Source of the DNA: CAZCBN01 sp964496975
Lineage (GTDB): Bacteria; Planctomycetota; Phycisphaerae; Phycisphaerales; UBA1924
Assembly: GCA_964496975.1 (NCBI GenBank)
Contig: CAZCBN010000074.1
Location: 1-14,992 of the forward strand
Direction: 5' to 3'
DNA: 14,992 nucleotides
Below, piece by piece: positions 5,769-12,205 of this stretch. The notes beneath the pieces are model-generated. The model worked only from the letters and a program-made list of their open reading frames with translations, did not search any database and was not told the origin of the DNA. How positions within the stretch are numbered: position 1 is the first letter of the stretch; the number at the start of each line of letters is the position of its first letter. The translations under genes were made by a program, and so were the position numbers.

Positions 5769-6497
5769 ATGAAAACGCCCTCACCCCCCGACGCCCGACC
5801 CGTCGCGATCATCACCGGTGCCGGCAGCGGCATCGGCCTCGCTGCCGCGCACCGCCTCCGCCACCTCGGCTTCCGCCTCGCCCTCGTCGGCCGCCGCGAG
5901 GCCCCCCTCCGCGACGCCGGCCTCGCCCTCGGCGTCGAGCGCCACGACTGGATCGCCCTGCCGCGCGACATCGCCGACCCCGCCCACGCCGCCGCCGTCG
6001 TTGACGAGACCGTCGCCGCGTTCGGCCGGCTTGACGTGCTTGTCAACAACGCCGGCTGGTCACCCCTGAAGCGCGTCCAGGACATCTCGGCCGACGAGGT
6101 CCAGGCCGTCTTCGCGGTCAACGCCGTCGGCCCGATCATCAGCCTCTGCCGCGCCGCCGCCCACATGGCGGCCCACGGCGGAGGCCGCATCGTCAACGTC
6201 TCCAGCCGCGCCACGCGAGACCCGTTCCCGGGCCTGGGCGTCTACGGCGCCGCCAAGGCCGCGATGAACCTCATCGCCCGCGCCGTGGCCAACGACGCCG
6301 GCGACCGCGGCATCCGCTGCTTCACCGTCGCCCCCGGCGCGGTCGAGACGCCGCTCCTTCGCTCGCTGTTCGACACCGACGCCATCCCCACCGCACGCAC
6401 GCTGACACCCGACGCCGTCGCGCGCGTCATCGCCGCCTGCGCCTCGGGCGAGCGCGACGCCGAGGCGGGCGAGACGTTTTTCGTCTCGCCGGGCTGA
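5769..6497 (+). CDS. Short-chain dehydrogenase/reductase (classical SDR)
   Basis: This 242-residue cytoplasmic oxidoreductase has a Rossmann fold. The nucleotide-binding motif is TGAGSGIG (16-23). Arg42 and Arg43 after the second strand suggest NADP(H) preference. NNAG is at 93-96. The catalytic residues are Asn118, Ser146, Tyr159 and Lys163 (YGAAK), with Ser-Tyr spacing of 13 as in the family, followed by a PGAVET motif (189-194) that usually closes over the cofactor. The substrate cannot be told from sequence; SDRs act on alcohols, sugars, steroids and acyl-carrier-bound ketones. The last 30 residues are shorter than in many FabG proteins, and no acyl carrier genes are nearby, so a FabG role is not favoured. 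No strong ribosome binding site precedes the ATG. It is convergent with the PhzF gene, 50 bases apart. Confidence 0.93.
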   Translation: MKTPSPPDARPVAIITGAGSGIGLAAAHRLRHLGFRLALVGRREAPLRDAGLALGVERHDWIALPRDIADPAHAAAVVDETVAAFGRLDVLVNNAGWSPLKRVQDISADEVQAVFAVNAVGPIISLCRAAAHMAAHGGGRIVNVSSRATRDPFPGLGVYGAAKAAMNLIARAVANDAGDRGIRCFTVAPGAVETPLLRSLFDTDAIPTARTLTPDAVARVIAACASGERDAEAGETFFVSPG

Positions 6498-6547
6498 GAG
6501 GCCCAAAACCTCGGCCCGCGCCGCATTCATCGCGTTCGCCTGCCGCC

Positions 6548-7348
6548 TCACGCATCGCTGACGCGGATCTCCCCGCGCAGATACGTCGTCGCCTTACCCG
6601 CGATGTGCACGCGTCCCCCCGCCTCGTCGTACCGGCAGAACAGCTCCCCGCCGCGCCGGCTCACCTGGTGCGCCGCGAGGTCCACCTTCCCAAGCCGCCC
6701 CGCCCAGTACGGCACGAGCGTGCAGTGCGCCGAGCCCGTCACCGGGTCCTCCGGCACGCCCGCGCCCGGCGCAAAGAACCGGCTCACGAAGTCGTGCCCC
6801 GCCCCCGGCGCCGTCACGATCACGCCCAGCGCGTCAATCCGCGCGAGCGCCGCCATGTCCGGCGTCAGCTCGTGCACGTCCCGCTTGTTCTCGTACACGC
6901 ACATCAGGTCGCGCGACCGGTACACCGCGCTCGGCGGCCGGCCCAACGCACGAACCAACGCGTCGGTCACCACCGCCGGCACACCGGGCCTCGCCGGAAA
7001 ATCCAGCGAGATGAGGTCGCCCTTCCGCGCCACCGGCAGCGGCCCGCTGCGGCTGTCGAACACGATCGTCCCGCTCGTCTCCCCCAGCTCCGTCCACAGC
7101 ACGTGCGCCGACGCCAAGGTCGCGTGCCCGCACAGGTCCATCTCAAGCTCGGGCGTGAACCACCGGAGCCGGTACCGCCCCGCCACCCCACCGCTCACCG
7201 GCGAAAAGAACGCCGTCTCCGCGAGGTTGTTCTCCGCGGCGATCTGCTGCATGACCTCGTCCGTCGGAAACGCCTCGCACGGCACCACGGCCGCCGGGTT
7301 CCCGTGAAAGAGCCTCGCGCTGAACGCGTCAACCTGATAGATCTTCAT
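6548..7348 (-). CDS. PhzF-family isomerase-like protein
   Basis: The family includes the phenazine isomerase PhzF, the E. coli YddE protein and other epimerase-fold enzymes; most members have no known substrate. The 266-residue product has the family hallmarks: IYQVDAFSARLFHGNPAAVV at the N-terminus, NLAETAF with Glu44 (the PhzF acid-base Glu45), DLCGHAT (71-77) with His75, and EDPVTGSAH (200-208) with Asp201 and Ser206. The two halves are the pseudo-repeated domains that enclose the active site. No phenazine genes are near, so a phenazine role is unlikely. I chose the ATG at 7348; the longer in-frame start at 7399 lies upstream of the promoter box and adds 17 unrelated residues. No Shine-Dalgarno precedes the ATG, which fits a leaderless transcript. 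Confidence 0.93.
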   Translation of the reverse strand: MKIYQVDAFSARLFHGNPAAVVPCEAFPTDEVMQQIAAENNLAETAFFSPVSGGVAGRYRLRWFTPELEMDLCGHATLASAHVLWTELGETSGTIVFDSRSGPLPVARKGDLISLDFPARPGVPAVVTDALVRALGRPPSAVYRSRDLMCVYENKRDVHELTPDMAALARIDALGVIVTAPGAGHDFVSRFFAPGAGVPEDPVTGSAHCTLVPYWAGRLGKVDLAAHQVSRRGGELFCRYDEAGGRVHIAGKATTYLRGEIRVSDA

Positions 7349-7354
7349 GAGGCC

Positions 7355-7383
7355 AGCATAAGGCCACCCCGCCCGCGGGCCAA
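7355..7383 (-). promoter_or_regulatory. Promoter of the PhzF-family gene, leaderless type
   Basis: On the minus strand, TTGGCC (7383-7378) and TATGCT (7360-7355) are separated by exactly 17 bases. The -10 box ends six bases before the ATG, so transcription should start at or beside the A of the start codon. This is the only one of the TANNNT boxes here with a well-spaced -35 hexamer. Confidence 0.6.
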
Positions 7384-7470
7384 CGCGCCGCACGCTCAAA
7401 CGCGCGGCCTATTCGTCGACAACCCACGCCGCGGCCCGACGGCCGCCCGAGCGGCGTTCGGCCCCCGCGA

Positions 7471-9309
7471 TCACTTCTTCTCGGGGTCCCACGTGCTGGC
7501 GACGTGCAGCTCCTTGAGCTGGTCCTCGTCCACCGCGTTCGGGGCCGCCGACATGAGGTCCGCCCCGATCTGGGTCTTGGGAAACGCGATCACGTCGCGG
7601 ATGTTGTCCGTCCCGCACAGGTGCATGACGAGCCTGTCGAGACCGAACGCGATGCCCCCGTGCGGCGGCGCCCCGCGCCGCAACGCCTCCAGCAGGAAGC
7701 TGAACTTCTGCGTCGCCTGCTCGGGCGTCAGCCCCAGCAGCCCGAACACCTTCGCCTGCACGTCCTGCCGGTGGATACGGATCGACCCGCCGCCGATCTC
7801 CGACCCGTTCGCGATGATGTCGTACCCGTCGGACACGATCGACTCCACCGCGTCGATCTGCGCCTGCGTCGGCGGGTTCGAGATGTTGAGCGCCATGAAC
7901 TTCTCGAGCTGGTCCGCCCGCGGCGCCGTGAAGGGGTGGTGCAGCGCGTAGAAGCGGCCCGACTTCTCGTCCCACTCAAACATCGGGAAGTCGACCACCC
8001 ACAAGAACTGCCAGTCCCCCTCGCGGATGAGGCCCATGTCCCGCGCCAGCTTCTGCCGCAGCTCGCCCAGCGCCTTGCACACCACGCCCAGCGAGTCGGC
8101 CCCGAAGAACACCTGGTCCCCGGCCTTCAGGCCCAGCCGCTGCACCAGCTCGCCCGCAATCGGCTCGATGAACTTCGCCACGCCCGTGTCGAACTTCAGC
8201 CCGCCCGCGCCGTTGTCCACCACCTTCGCCGTCGGCACGCCGCCCGCGCCGAACTGCTTGACGAACTCCGTGTAGCCGTCGGTGATCTTGCGCGTCAGCT
8301 TCTCCGCCCCGCCCGGCACGGCGATCGCCCGCACCGTGCCGCGGTGCTTGCCCAGCGCCTGCTGGAAGACGCTGAACTCCGTCTTCTTCGCCAGGTCCGA
8401 CACGTCGTGGATCTCAAGCCCGTACCGCAGGTCGGGCCGGTCGATGCCGTAGCGGTCCATCGCCTCGCGGTACGACATCCGGCGGAGCGGGGGCATGTCG
8501 TACCCAAGCACCACCTTCCACACCCGCCGCGCAAACCCCTCCATCGTCGCCAGCACCGTCTCGCGGTCGACGAACGACATCTCAAGGTCGATCTGCGTGA
8601 ACTCGGCCTGCCGGTCCGCACGCGGGTCCTCGTCGCGGAAGCACCGCGGGATCTGCATGTACCGGTCGCACCCCGCGACCATCAAGATCTGCTTGAAGAG
8701 CTGCGGGCTCTGCGGCAGGGCGTACCACTGCCCCGGCTGCAGCCGGCTCGGCACCAGGAAGTCGCGCGCCCCCTCCGGCGTGCTCCGGCATAGGTAGGGC
8801 GTCTCGATCTCCAGGAAGCCGTGCTCGTCGAAGTAGTCCCGCGTCAGCTTCGCCACGCGGTGCCGCGTCGCCAGGATCTGCTGCATCCGCGGACGCCGCA
8901 GGTCGATGTACCGGTTCCGCAGCCGCACTTCCTCGTTCGGCAGCGCCGCCTTGTCGTCGGGCAGGAAGGGCACCTCCGCCGCCTTCGTCAAGACTTCGAG
9001 CGCCTCGACGACCACCTCCACCTTGCCCGTCTCGAGCTTGGGGTTGGGCCCGCCGACGCGGACGCGCACCTTGCCGCGCACCGCGATGATGTCCTCGTTC
9101 CGCAGCTTGTCGCCCGCCGACAGCAGCGCCTCGTCCGCCCCGCTGTCCTTCTCGAAGACGACCTGCGTCAGGCCGTAGCGGTCGCGAAGGTCGATGAAGA
9201 TCAGCCCCACGCCGTGGTCGCGGTACGAGTTCACCCAGCCGTTCAGCGTCACCGTCTGACCGACGTGCGATTCGCGAAGTTCACCGCAGTTGTGCGTGCG
9301 GACCATCAT
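7471..9309 (-). CDS. aspS: Aspartyl-tRNA synthetase, bacterial type
   Basis: This enzyme activates aspartate with ATP and charges tRNA in the cytoplasm. The 612-residue length fits bacterial AspRS. Domains in order are: an N-terminal OB-fold anticodon-binding domain (about 1-110), the class II catalytic core starting near 130, the bacterial GAD insertion (roughly 295-430), and the end of the core. QSPQ is at 200-203. Motif 2 is CFRDEDPRADRQAEFTQID (223-241) with Arg225. Motif 3 is GIAFGLDRL (552-560) with Arg559. RDHG (30-33) puts His32 where discriminating enzymes such as E. coli have Leu30. This is a non-discriminating signature, implying that it may also charge tRNA-Asn. An AAGGAG ribosome binding site lies ten bases before the first ATG, inside the loop of a palindrome. 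An alternative ATG is one codon later. Confidence 0.98.
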   Translation of the reverse strand: MMVRTHNCGELRESHVGQTVTLNGWVNSYRDHGVGLIFIDLRDRYGLTQVVFEKDSGADEALLSAGDKLRNEDIIAVRGKVRVRVGGPNPKLETGKVEVVVEALEVLTKAAEVPFLPDDKAALPNEEVRLRNRYIDLRRPRMQQILATRHRVAKLTRDYFDEHGFLEIETPYLCRSTPEGARDFLVPSRLQPGQWYALPQSPQLFKQILMVAGCDRYMQIPRCFRDEDPRADRQAEFTQIDLEMSFVDRETVLATMEGFARRVWKVVLGYDMPPLRRMSYREAMDRYGIDRPDLRYGLEIHDVSDLAKKTEFSVFQQALGKHRGTVRAIAVPGGAEKLTRKITDGYTEFVKQFGAGGVPTAKVVDNGAGGLKFDTGVAKFIEPIAGELVQRLGLKAGDQVFFGADSLGVVCKALGELRQKLARDMGLIREGDWQFLWVVDFPMFEWDEKSGRFYALHHPFTAPRADQLEKFMALNISNPPTQAQIDAVESIVSDGYDIIANGSEIGGGSIRIHRQDVQAKVFGLLGLTPEQATQKFSFLLEALRRGAPPHGGIAFGLDRLVMHLCGTDNIRDVIAFPKTQIGADLMSAAPNAVDEDQLKELHVASTWDPEKK

Positions 9310-9310
9310 G

Positions 9311-9342
9311 CTCGGCTCACTCCTTAGGGGGAGCCGAGTCTA
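9311..9342 (-). promoter_or_regulatory. aspS start region: palindrome around the ribosome binding site
   Basis: CTCGGCTC (9311-9318) and GAGCCGAG (9331-9338) form a perfect 8-bp inverted repeat with a 12-base centre. On the minus strand the AAGGAG ribosome binding site (9325-9320) sits in the centre and could additionally pair with CTCC beside it. TAGACT (9342-9337) is a possible -10 box overlapping the outer arm. If that box is real, the transcript starts near 9330 and the repeat acts as DNA, as an operator; if transcription starts further upstream, it is an RNA hairpin. Confidence 0.45.
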
Positions 9343-9397
9343 GGCGAAGCCGCGCCCGCACCGCCGAGCCCGAAACGCCCGGCCCCTTCGCCGGCCC

Positions 9398-9454
9398 CGA
9401 GCCGCCCGGCCTCGAGCCGCCCGGCTGCACCGGGCTGCACCGGGCTGCACCGGG
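9398..9454. repeat. Short GC-rich tandem repeats upstream of aspS
   Basis: CGAGCCGCCCGGC occurs at 9398-9410 and again at 9413-9425, a 15-base period. It runs directly into three copies of a 10-base unit, CGGGCTGCAC, at 9421-9450 (the first copy has one change), and a further CGGG. The block is non-coding, between the end of the small membrane gene and the aspS promoter. It looks like slippage-generated sequence. Confidence 0.8.
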
Positions 9455-9506
9455 CCAAGCCAGGCCGCGCCGGGTCGGGCCCCGCCCCATCGGGCGAGCC
9501 CACCGA

Positions 9507-9761
9507 TTACAGCATCATCCCCACCGCGAGCATCGCGAGCAGCGCCATCGGGGCCGCCGCCAGGTACCCCATCACGCCGAGCGCCACCGGCAGCGCCGAG
9601 CTCTGCCCCGCCTCGCGCTCGCCGTACACCGCGTGATACACCCGCACAGCCGTCGCGGGAAGCGACGAGTCCCGCCCCATCGGCATGGTCGCCGCGGTGC
9701 TCATCGACGCGTTGGTCGAGGTCGTCGTGGCGGGGAGCGAGGTGGTGTTCAGGCCGGTCAT
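9507..9761 (-). CDS. Small Thr/Ser-rich membrane protein, unknown function
   Basis: I do not recognise this 84-residue product. Residues 1-37 are rich in Thr, Ser, Ala and Met with no obvious signal peptide. Residues 38-56 are polar and include YHAVYGEREAGQSS. Residues 57-84 are strongly hydrophobic (ALPVALGVMGYLAAA onward) and end the protein, so it looks like a tail-anchored or single-span membrane protein. The start at 9761 is chosen because AAGGAG lies seven bases upstream, one of the clearest ribosome binding sites in the window; longer in-frame starts at 9794 and 9869 lack this. It lies between the protease gene and aspS on the same strand, 139 bases after the protease stop, in a somewhat AT-richer stretch, so it probably has its own promoter. 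Function cannot be inferred. Confidence 0.7.
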   Translation of the reverse strand: MTGLNTTSLPATTTSTNASMSTAATMPMGRDSSLPATAVRVYHAVYGEREAGQSSALPVALGVMGYLAAAPMALLAMLAVGMML

Positions 9762-9900
9762 CGGGAAACTCCTTGTTGGACGGCTCGGACCCATCCGAAT
9801 GTCCGTCTCAACAGAGAACCGCCCAACCGACACCCTTGTTCCCCCACCCGACAGAATCTTCGCCCCCACCCATCAGACGCATCCAAAAACCGTACAAAAT

Positions 9901-11304
9901 CTAAAAGTTCTCCAACCGCATCGTCACCGTCTTCCGCGACCCATCCGGTGTCACCACCATCACAGGCACCCCAGAACCGGTGAGCAAGCCCTCGTCCAGG
10001 AGCACCACAAACAACTCCGTGAGGTCAGAGACCGCCTTGCCCGCCGCCGACACCACCCGCTGCCCGGCCGCAAACCCCTGCGTGTCCCCCGCCATCCCGG
10101 GCCACACCCGTTCGATCATCACGCCCGAGGGCCCCTCGGCGAAGAGCACCCCGGTCTGCACCATCACCGACTGAACCGCCTGCAGCGCCAGAAGTTCCCG
10201 CGGCATCTCACCGAGCGTCACGTCGATGTCCCGCGTCTCGCGCCCGCGCAGCACAGTGACCCGCAGCGTGCGCCCGGGCCCCGCCGTGCTCACGATGGCC
10301 CGGAGCACCTGAAACCGCGGCACCGGCTGCCCGTCGAGCGCGGTGATGAGATCCCCCGGCCGCAGGCCCGCCCGGTCCGATGGGCCGCCCGCCGTCACGT
10401 CGCTGATGCGAACGCCCACCAGCGTGCGCCCGTCCGCGGTCGGCTCGCCCACCGCGTCGCCGCCGAACGTAATCCCCAAAAACCCGCGAGACACCCGGCC
10501 CGACGCGATGATCTGCTCCGCGATCGACTCGATCGTCGCGAGCGGGATGGCGAACGAAATGCCGGCCGAGTCGCCCTCGGTCGTGCCCTGCGTGTCGCGG
10601 CCGGTGGCGATCGCCACGTTCATGCCGACGAGCCGGCCCCGGATGTCGACGAGCGGCCCCCCCGAGTTGCCGGGGTTCACGGCCGCGTCGGTCTGCAAGA
10701 AGTTCGTAAATCCCCCGAACTCGCGGGCCCCCGCGGGGTCTCGCCCGACCGCCGAGATGATGCCCTCGGACATGGAGAACTTGAAGCCGAAGGGCGACCC
10801 GAACGCGAAGACCCGCTGCCCCTGCCGGGGCCGCTCGCCCGTCGCACGCGGCATGGGGAAAAGCCCGGGCGTGCCGCGGACGCGGAGCACGGCGATATCG
10901 GTGTACGTGTCGATGCCCACGACCGACGCGTCGACGAACCGGCCGTCGTGCAGCTGCACGGCGATTGAGTCGGCCCCGCGCACGACGTGCGCGTTGGTCA
11001 CGACGTGGCCCTGCTCGTCGTAGAGCCACCCCGAGCCGATGCCGCCGGGGGCGACATTGCCGTTGGGCCGGCGTCGCACGTCGATGTGGACCACCGAGGG
11101 CAGCACCCGATCGGCGACCGCCGTCACCGCCGCGTCAAGCCGGGCGAGGATGTCGTCCGAGTCGATCGCGTGCTGGGCGAGGGTGATGCGCGTCTGCAGG
11201 TGGGCCGCGTTGATCCGCTGCAACGCGGGCGGCCCCAGGAACAGCACGGCGAGCGCAGCAAAGACGAGCAACGCGGCCGCCACGGGCGAGAGAAATCGGC
11301 GCAT
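9901..11304 (-). CDS. Trypsin-like serine protease with PDZ domain (DegP/HtrA family)
   Basis: HtrA-type proteases degrade or guard misfolded proteins in the cell envelope. The 467-residue product starts with a hydrophobic anchor (about 8-25), so the protease should face the periplasm, tethered to the membrane. The catalytic triad is His106 (VTNAHVV), Asp136 (YTDIAVL) and Ser214 in GNSGGP (212-217). A PDZ domain follows (about 273-365, with GFLGITF at its start and GLRPGDLITALDGQPV). A second, degenerate PDZ-like region spans about 375-465. The architecture matches DegP/DegQ more than the single-PDZ DegS, although the membrane anchor resembles DegS. The TAG stop lies at 9903-9901. It is transcribed away from panB's end; 54 bases separate them, with its own -10 box in that gap. 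Confidence 0.95.
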   Translation of the reverse strand: MRRFLSPVAAALLVFAALAVLFLGPPALQRINAAHLQTRITLAQHAIDSDDILARLDAAVTAVADRVLPSVVHIDVRRRPNGNVAPGGIGSGWLYDEQGHVVTNAHVVRGADSIAVQLHDGRFVDASVVGIDTYTDIAVLRVRGTPGLFPMPRATGERPRQGQRVFAFGSPFGFKFSMSEGIISAVGRDPAGAREFGGFTNFLQTDAAVNPGNSGGPLVDIRGRLVGMNVAIATGRDTQGTTEGDSAGISFAIPLATIESIAEQIIASGRVSRGFLGITFGGDAVGEPTADGRTLVGVRISDVTAGGPSDRAGLRPGDLITALDGQPVPRFQVLRAIVSTAGPGRTLRVTVLRGRETRDIDVTLGEMPRELLALQAVQSVMVQTGVLFAEGPSGVMIERVWPGMAGDTQGFAAGQRVVSAAGKAVSDLTELFVVLLDEGLLTGSGVPVMVVTPDGSRKTVTMRLENF

Positions 11305-11310
11305 GGCCGA

Positions 11311-11316
11311 AGCGTA
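11311..11316 (-). promoter_or_regulatory. -10-like box of the protease gene, leaderless type
   Basis: TACGCT on the minus strand (11316-11311) ends six bases before the ATG at 11304, giving TACGCT-TCGGCC-ATG. No Shine-Dalgarno is present. The arrangement matches the PhzF and panB starts exactly, so initiation at or beside the ATG is inferred. No clear -35 box is visible. Confidence 0.5.
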
Positions 11317-11358
11317 GCGGCGGGCCGCCCCCCCGGAACGCCGCCCCGCGCCGCCGCC

Positions 11359-12153
11359 TCAGGCCTGCATCGTGTACGTCTTGCCGCCGATCGACCTCGC
11401 CGCGACGTTCGCGACCCACCGCCTCGCGGCCTGCTCCATCACCCCCGACACGTCGGCGAGCGCATCGGCGAACCGGGGCGGGTGCTCGCTCAGGCCCAGA
11501 AGGTCGTGCAGCACCAGGATCTGCCCGTGGCACGCCGTCCCCGCGCCGATGCCGATCACCGGCACGCTGGTCCGCCGCAGCACCCGCTCGGTCGTCTCGG
11601 GCGGCACGGCCTCGATCAGCAGCATCTGCGCGCCCGCGTCCTGCAACACCCGCGCGTCCTCGGCCAGTTGCTGGGCCTCGTCGGCCGTGCGGCCGCTCGC
11701 CTTGGGGCCGCTGGTGAGGGCCGCCGCCTGCGGCCGCGTGCCGATGTGCGCACAGACCGGGATGCCCGCTCGGACCATCTGCCGCACGAGCGGGGCGAAG
11801 GAGCCGTCAACCTCCAGCTTCACAATGTCGGCGTGCCCCTCGGTCATGAACCGCCCGGCGTTCCGCATCGCCTCGCCGTCGCCGGTGTGATAACTCATGA
11901 AGGGCATGTCGGCCATCACGACGGTGCCGGGGGCCCCGCGCTTCACGGCGGCGGTGAGGGTGACCAAAAAGTCCAGCGGGCAGTGGATGGTGCTGGGGAA
12001 GCCCAGGACCACGTTGGCCGCCGAGTCCCCCACCAGCAGCAGCGGCACACCGGCCCGCTCCAGAACGCGGGCGGTCGAATAGTCGTAAGCCGTCAGGCAG
12101 GCGAAGGGCGATTCGACCGTCGCCACCCGCAGCAGGTCGCGGAGCGTGGGCAT
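11359..12153 (-). CDS. panB: 3-methyl-2-oxobutanoate hydroxymethyltransferase
   Basis: PanB adds a hydroxymethyl group from methylene-tetrahydrofolate to 2-oxoisovalerate, giving ketopantoate, the first committed step to pantothenate and coenzyme A. The 264-residue length equals that of E. coli PanB. Visible family features are FACLTAYDYSTA (17-28), LLVGDSAANVVLG (39-51) with metal ligand Asp43, MADMPFMSY with Asp82, VKLE with Lys112 and Glu114, the catalytic Glu181 in LLIEAVP, and VIGIGAG (199-205). The start at 12153 is chosen over the longer frame to 12231 because it matches the family N-terminus and follows a TACCGT box by six bases. No panC or panD is adjacent. It is head-to-head with the ABC-F gene, with only 52 bases between start codons. 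Confidence 0.97.
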   Translation of the reverse strand: MPTLRDLLRVATVESPFACLTAYDYSTARVLERAGVPLLLVGDSAANVVLGFPSTIHCPLDFLVTLTAAVKRGAPGTVVMADMPFMSYHTGDGEAMRNAGRFMTEGHADIVKLEVDGSFAPLVRQMVRAGIPVCAHIGTRPQAAALTSGPKASGRTADEAQQLAEDARVLQDAGAQMLLIEAVPPETTERVLRRTSVPVIGIGAGTACHGQILVLHDLLGLSEHPPRFADALADVSGVMEQAARRWVANVAARSIGGKTYTMQA

Positions 12154-12159
12154 GGGCGA

Positions 12160-12197
12160 ACGGTAGCCGGAAGGCGGAGGGTGCGGACGCGTACCCT
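12160..12197. promoter_or_regulatory. Divergent -10 boxes between panB and the ABC-F gene
   Basis: On the minus strand TACCGT (12165-12160) ends six bases before the panB ATG. On the plus strand TACCCT (12192-12197) ends eight bases before the ABC-F ATG. Neither gene has a Shine-Dalgarno. The whole intergenic region is 52 bases, so the two promoters must overlap and RNA polymerase probably cannot occupy both at once. -35 boxes are not recognisable. Confidence 0.5.
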
Positions 12198-12205
12198 GTG
12201 GGCCC

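Noticed and set aside
5769..7348. SDR and PhzF-family genes as part of a secondary-metabolite (phenazine) cluster.
   Set aside because: They are convergent rather than an operon, and no other biosynthetic genes are present; PhzF relatives are widespread outside phenazine producers.
6605..8793. Long plus-strand open frames opposite the PhzF gene and aspS.
   Set aside because: They are antisense shadows rich in Arg, His and Pro with no recognisable domain; the minus-strand genes have full family motifs.
9421..9454. Possible CRISPR-like array.
   Set aside because: The units are 10 bases, directly abutting and without spacers, so this is a simple tandem repeat.
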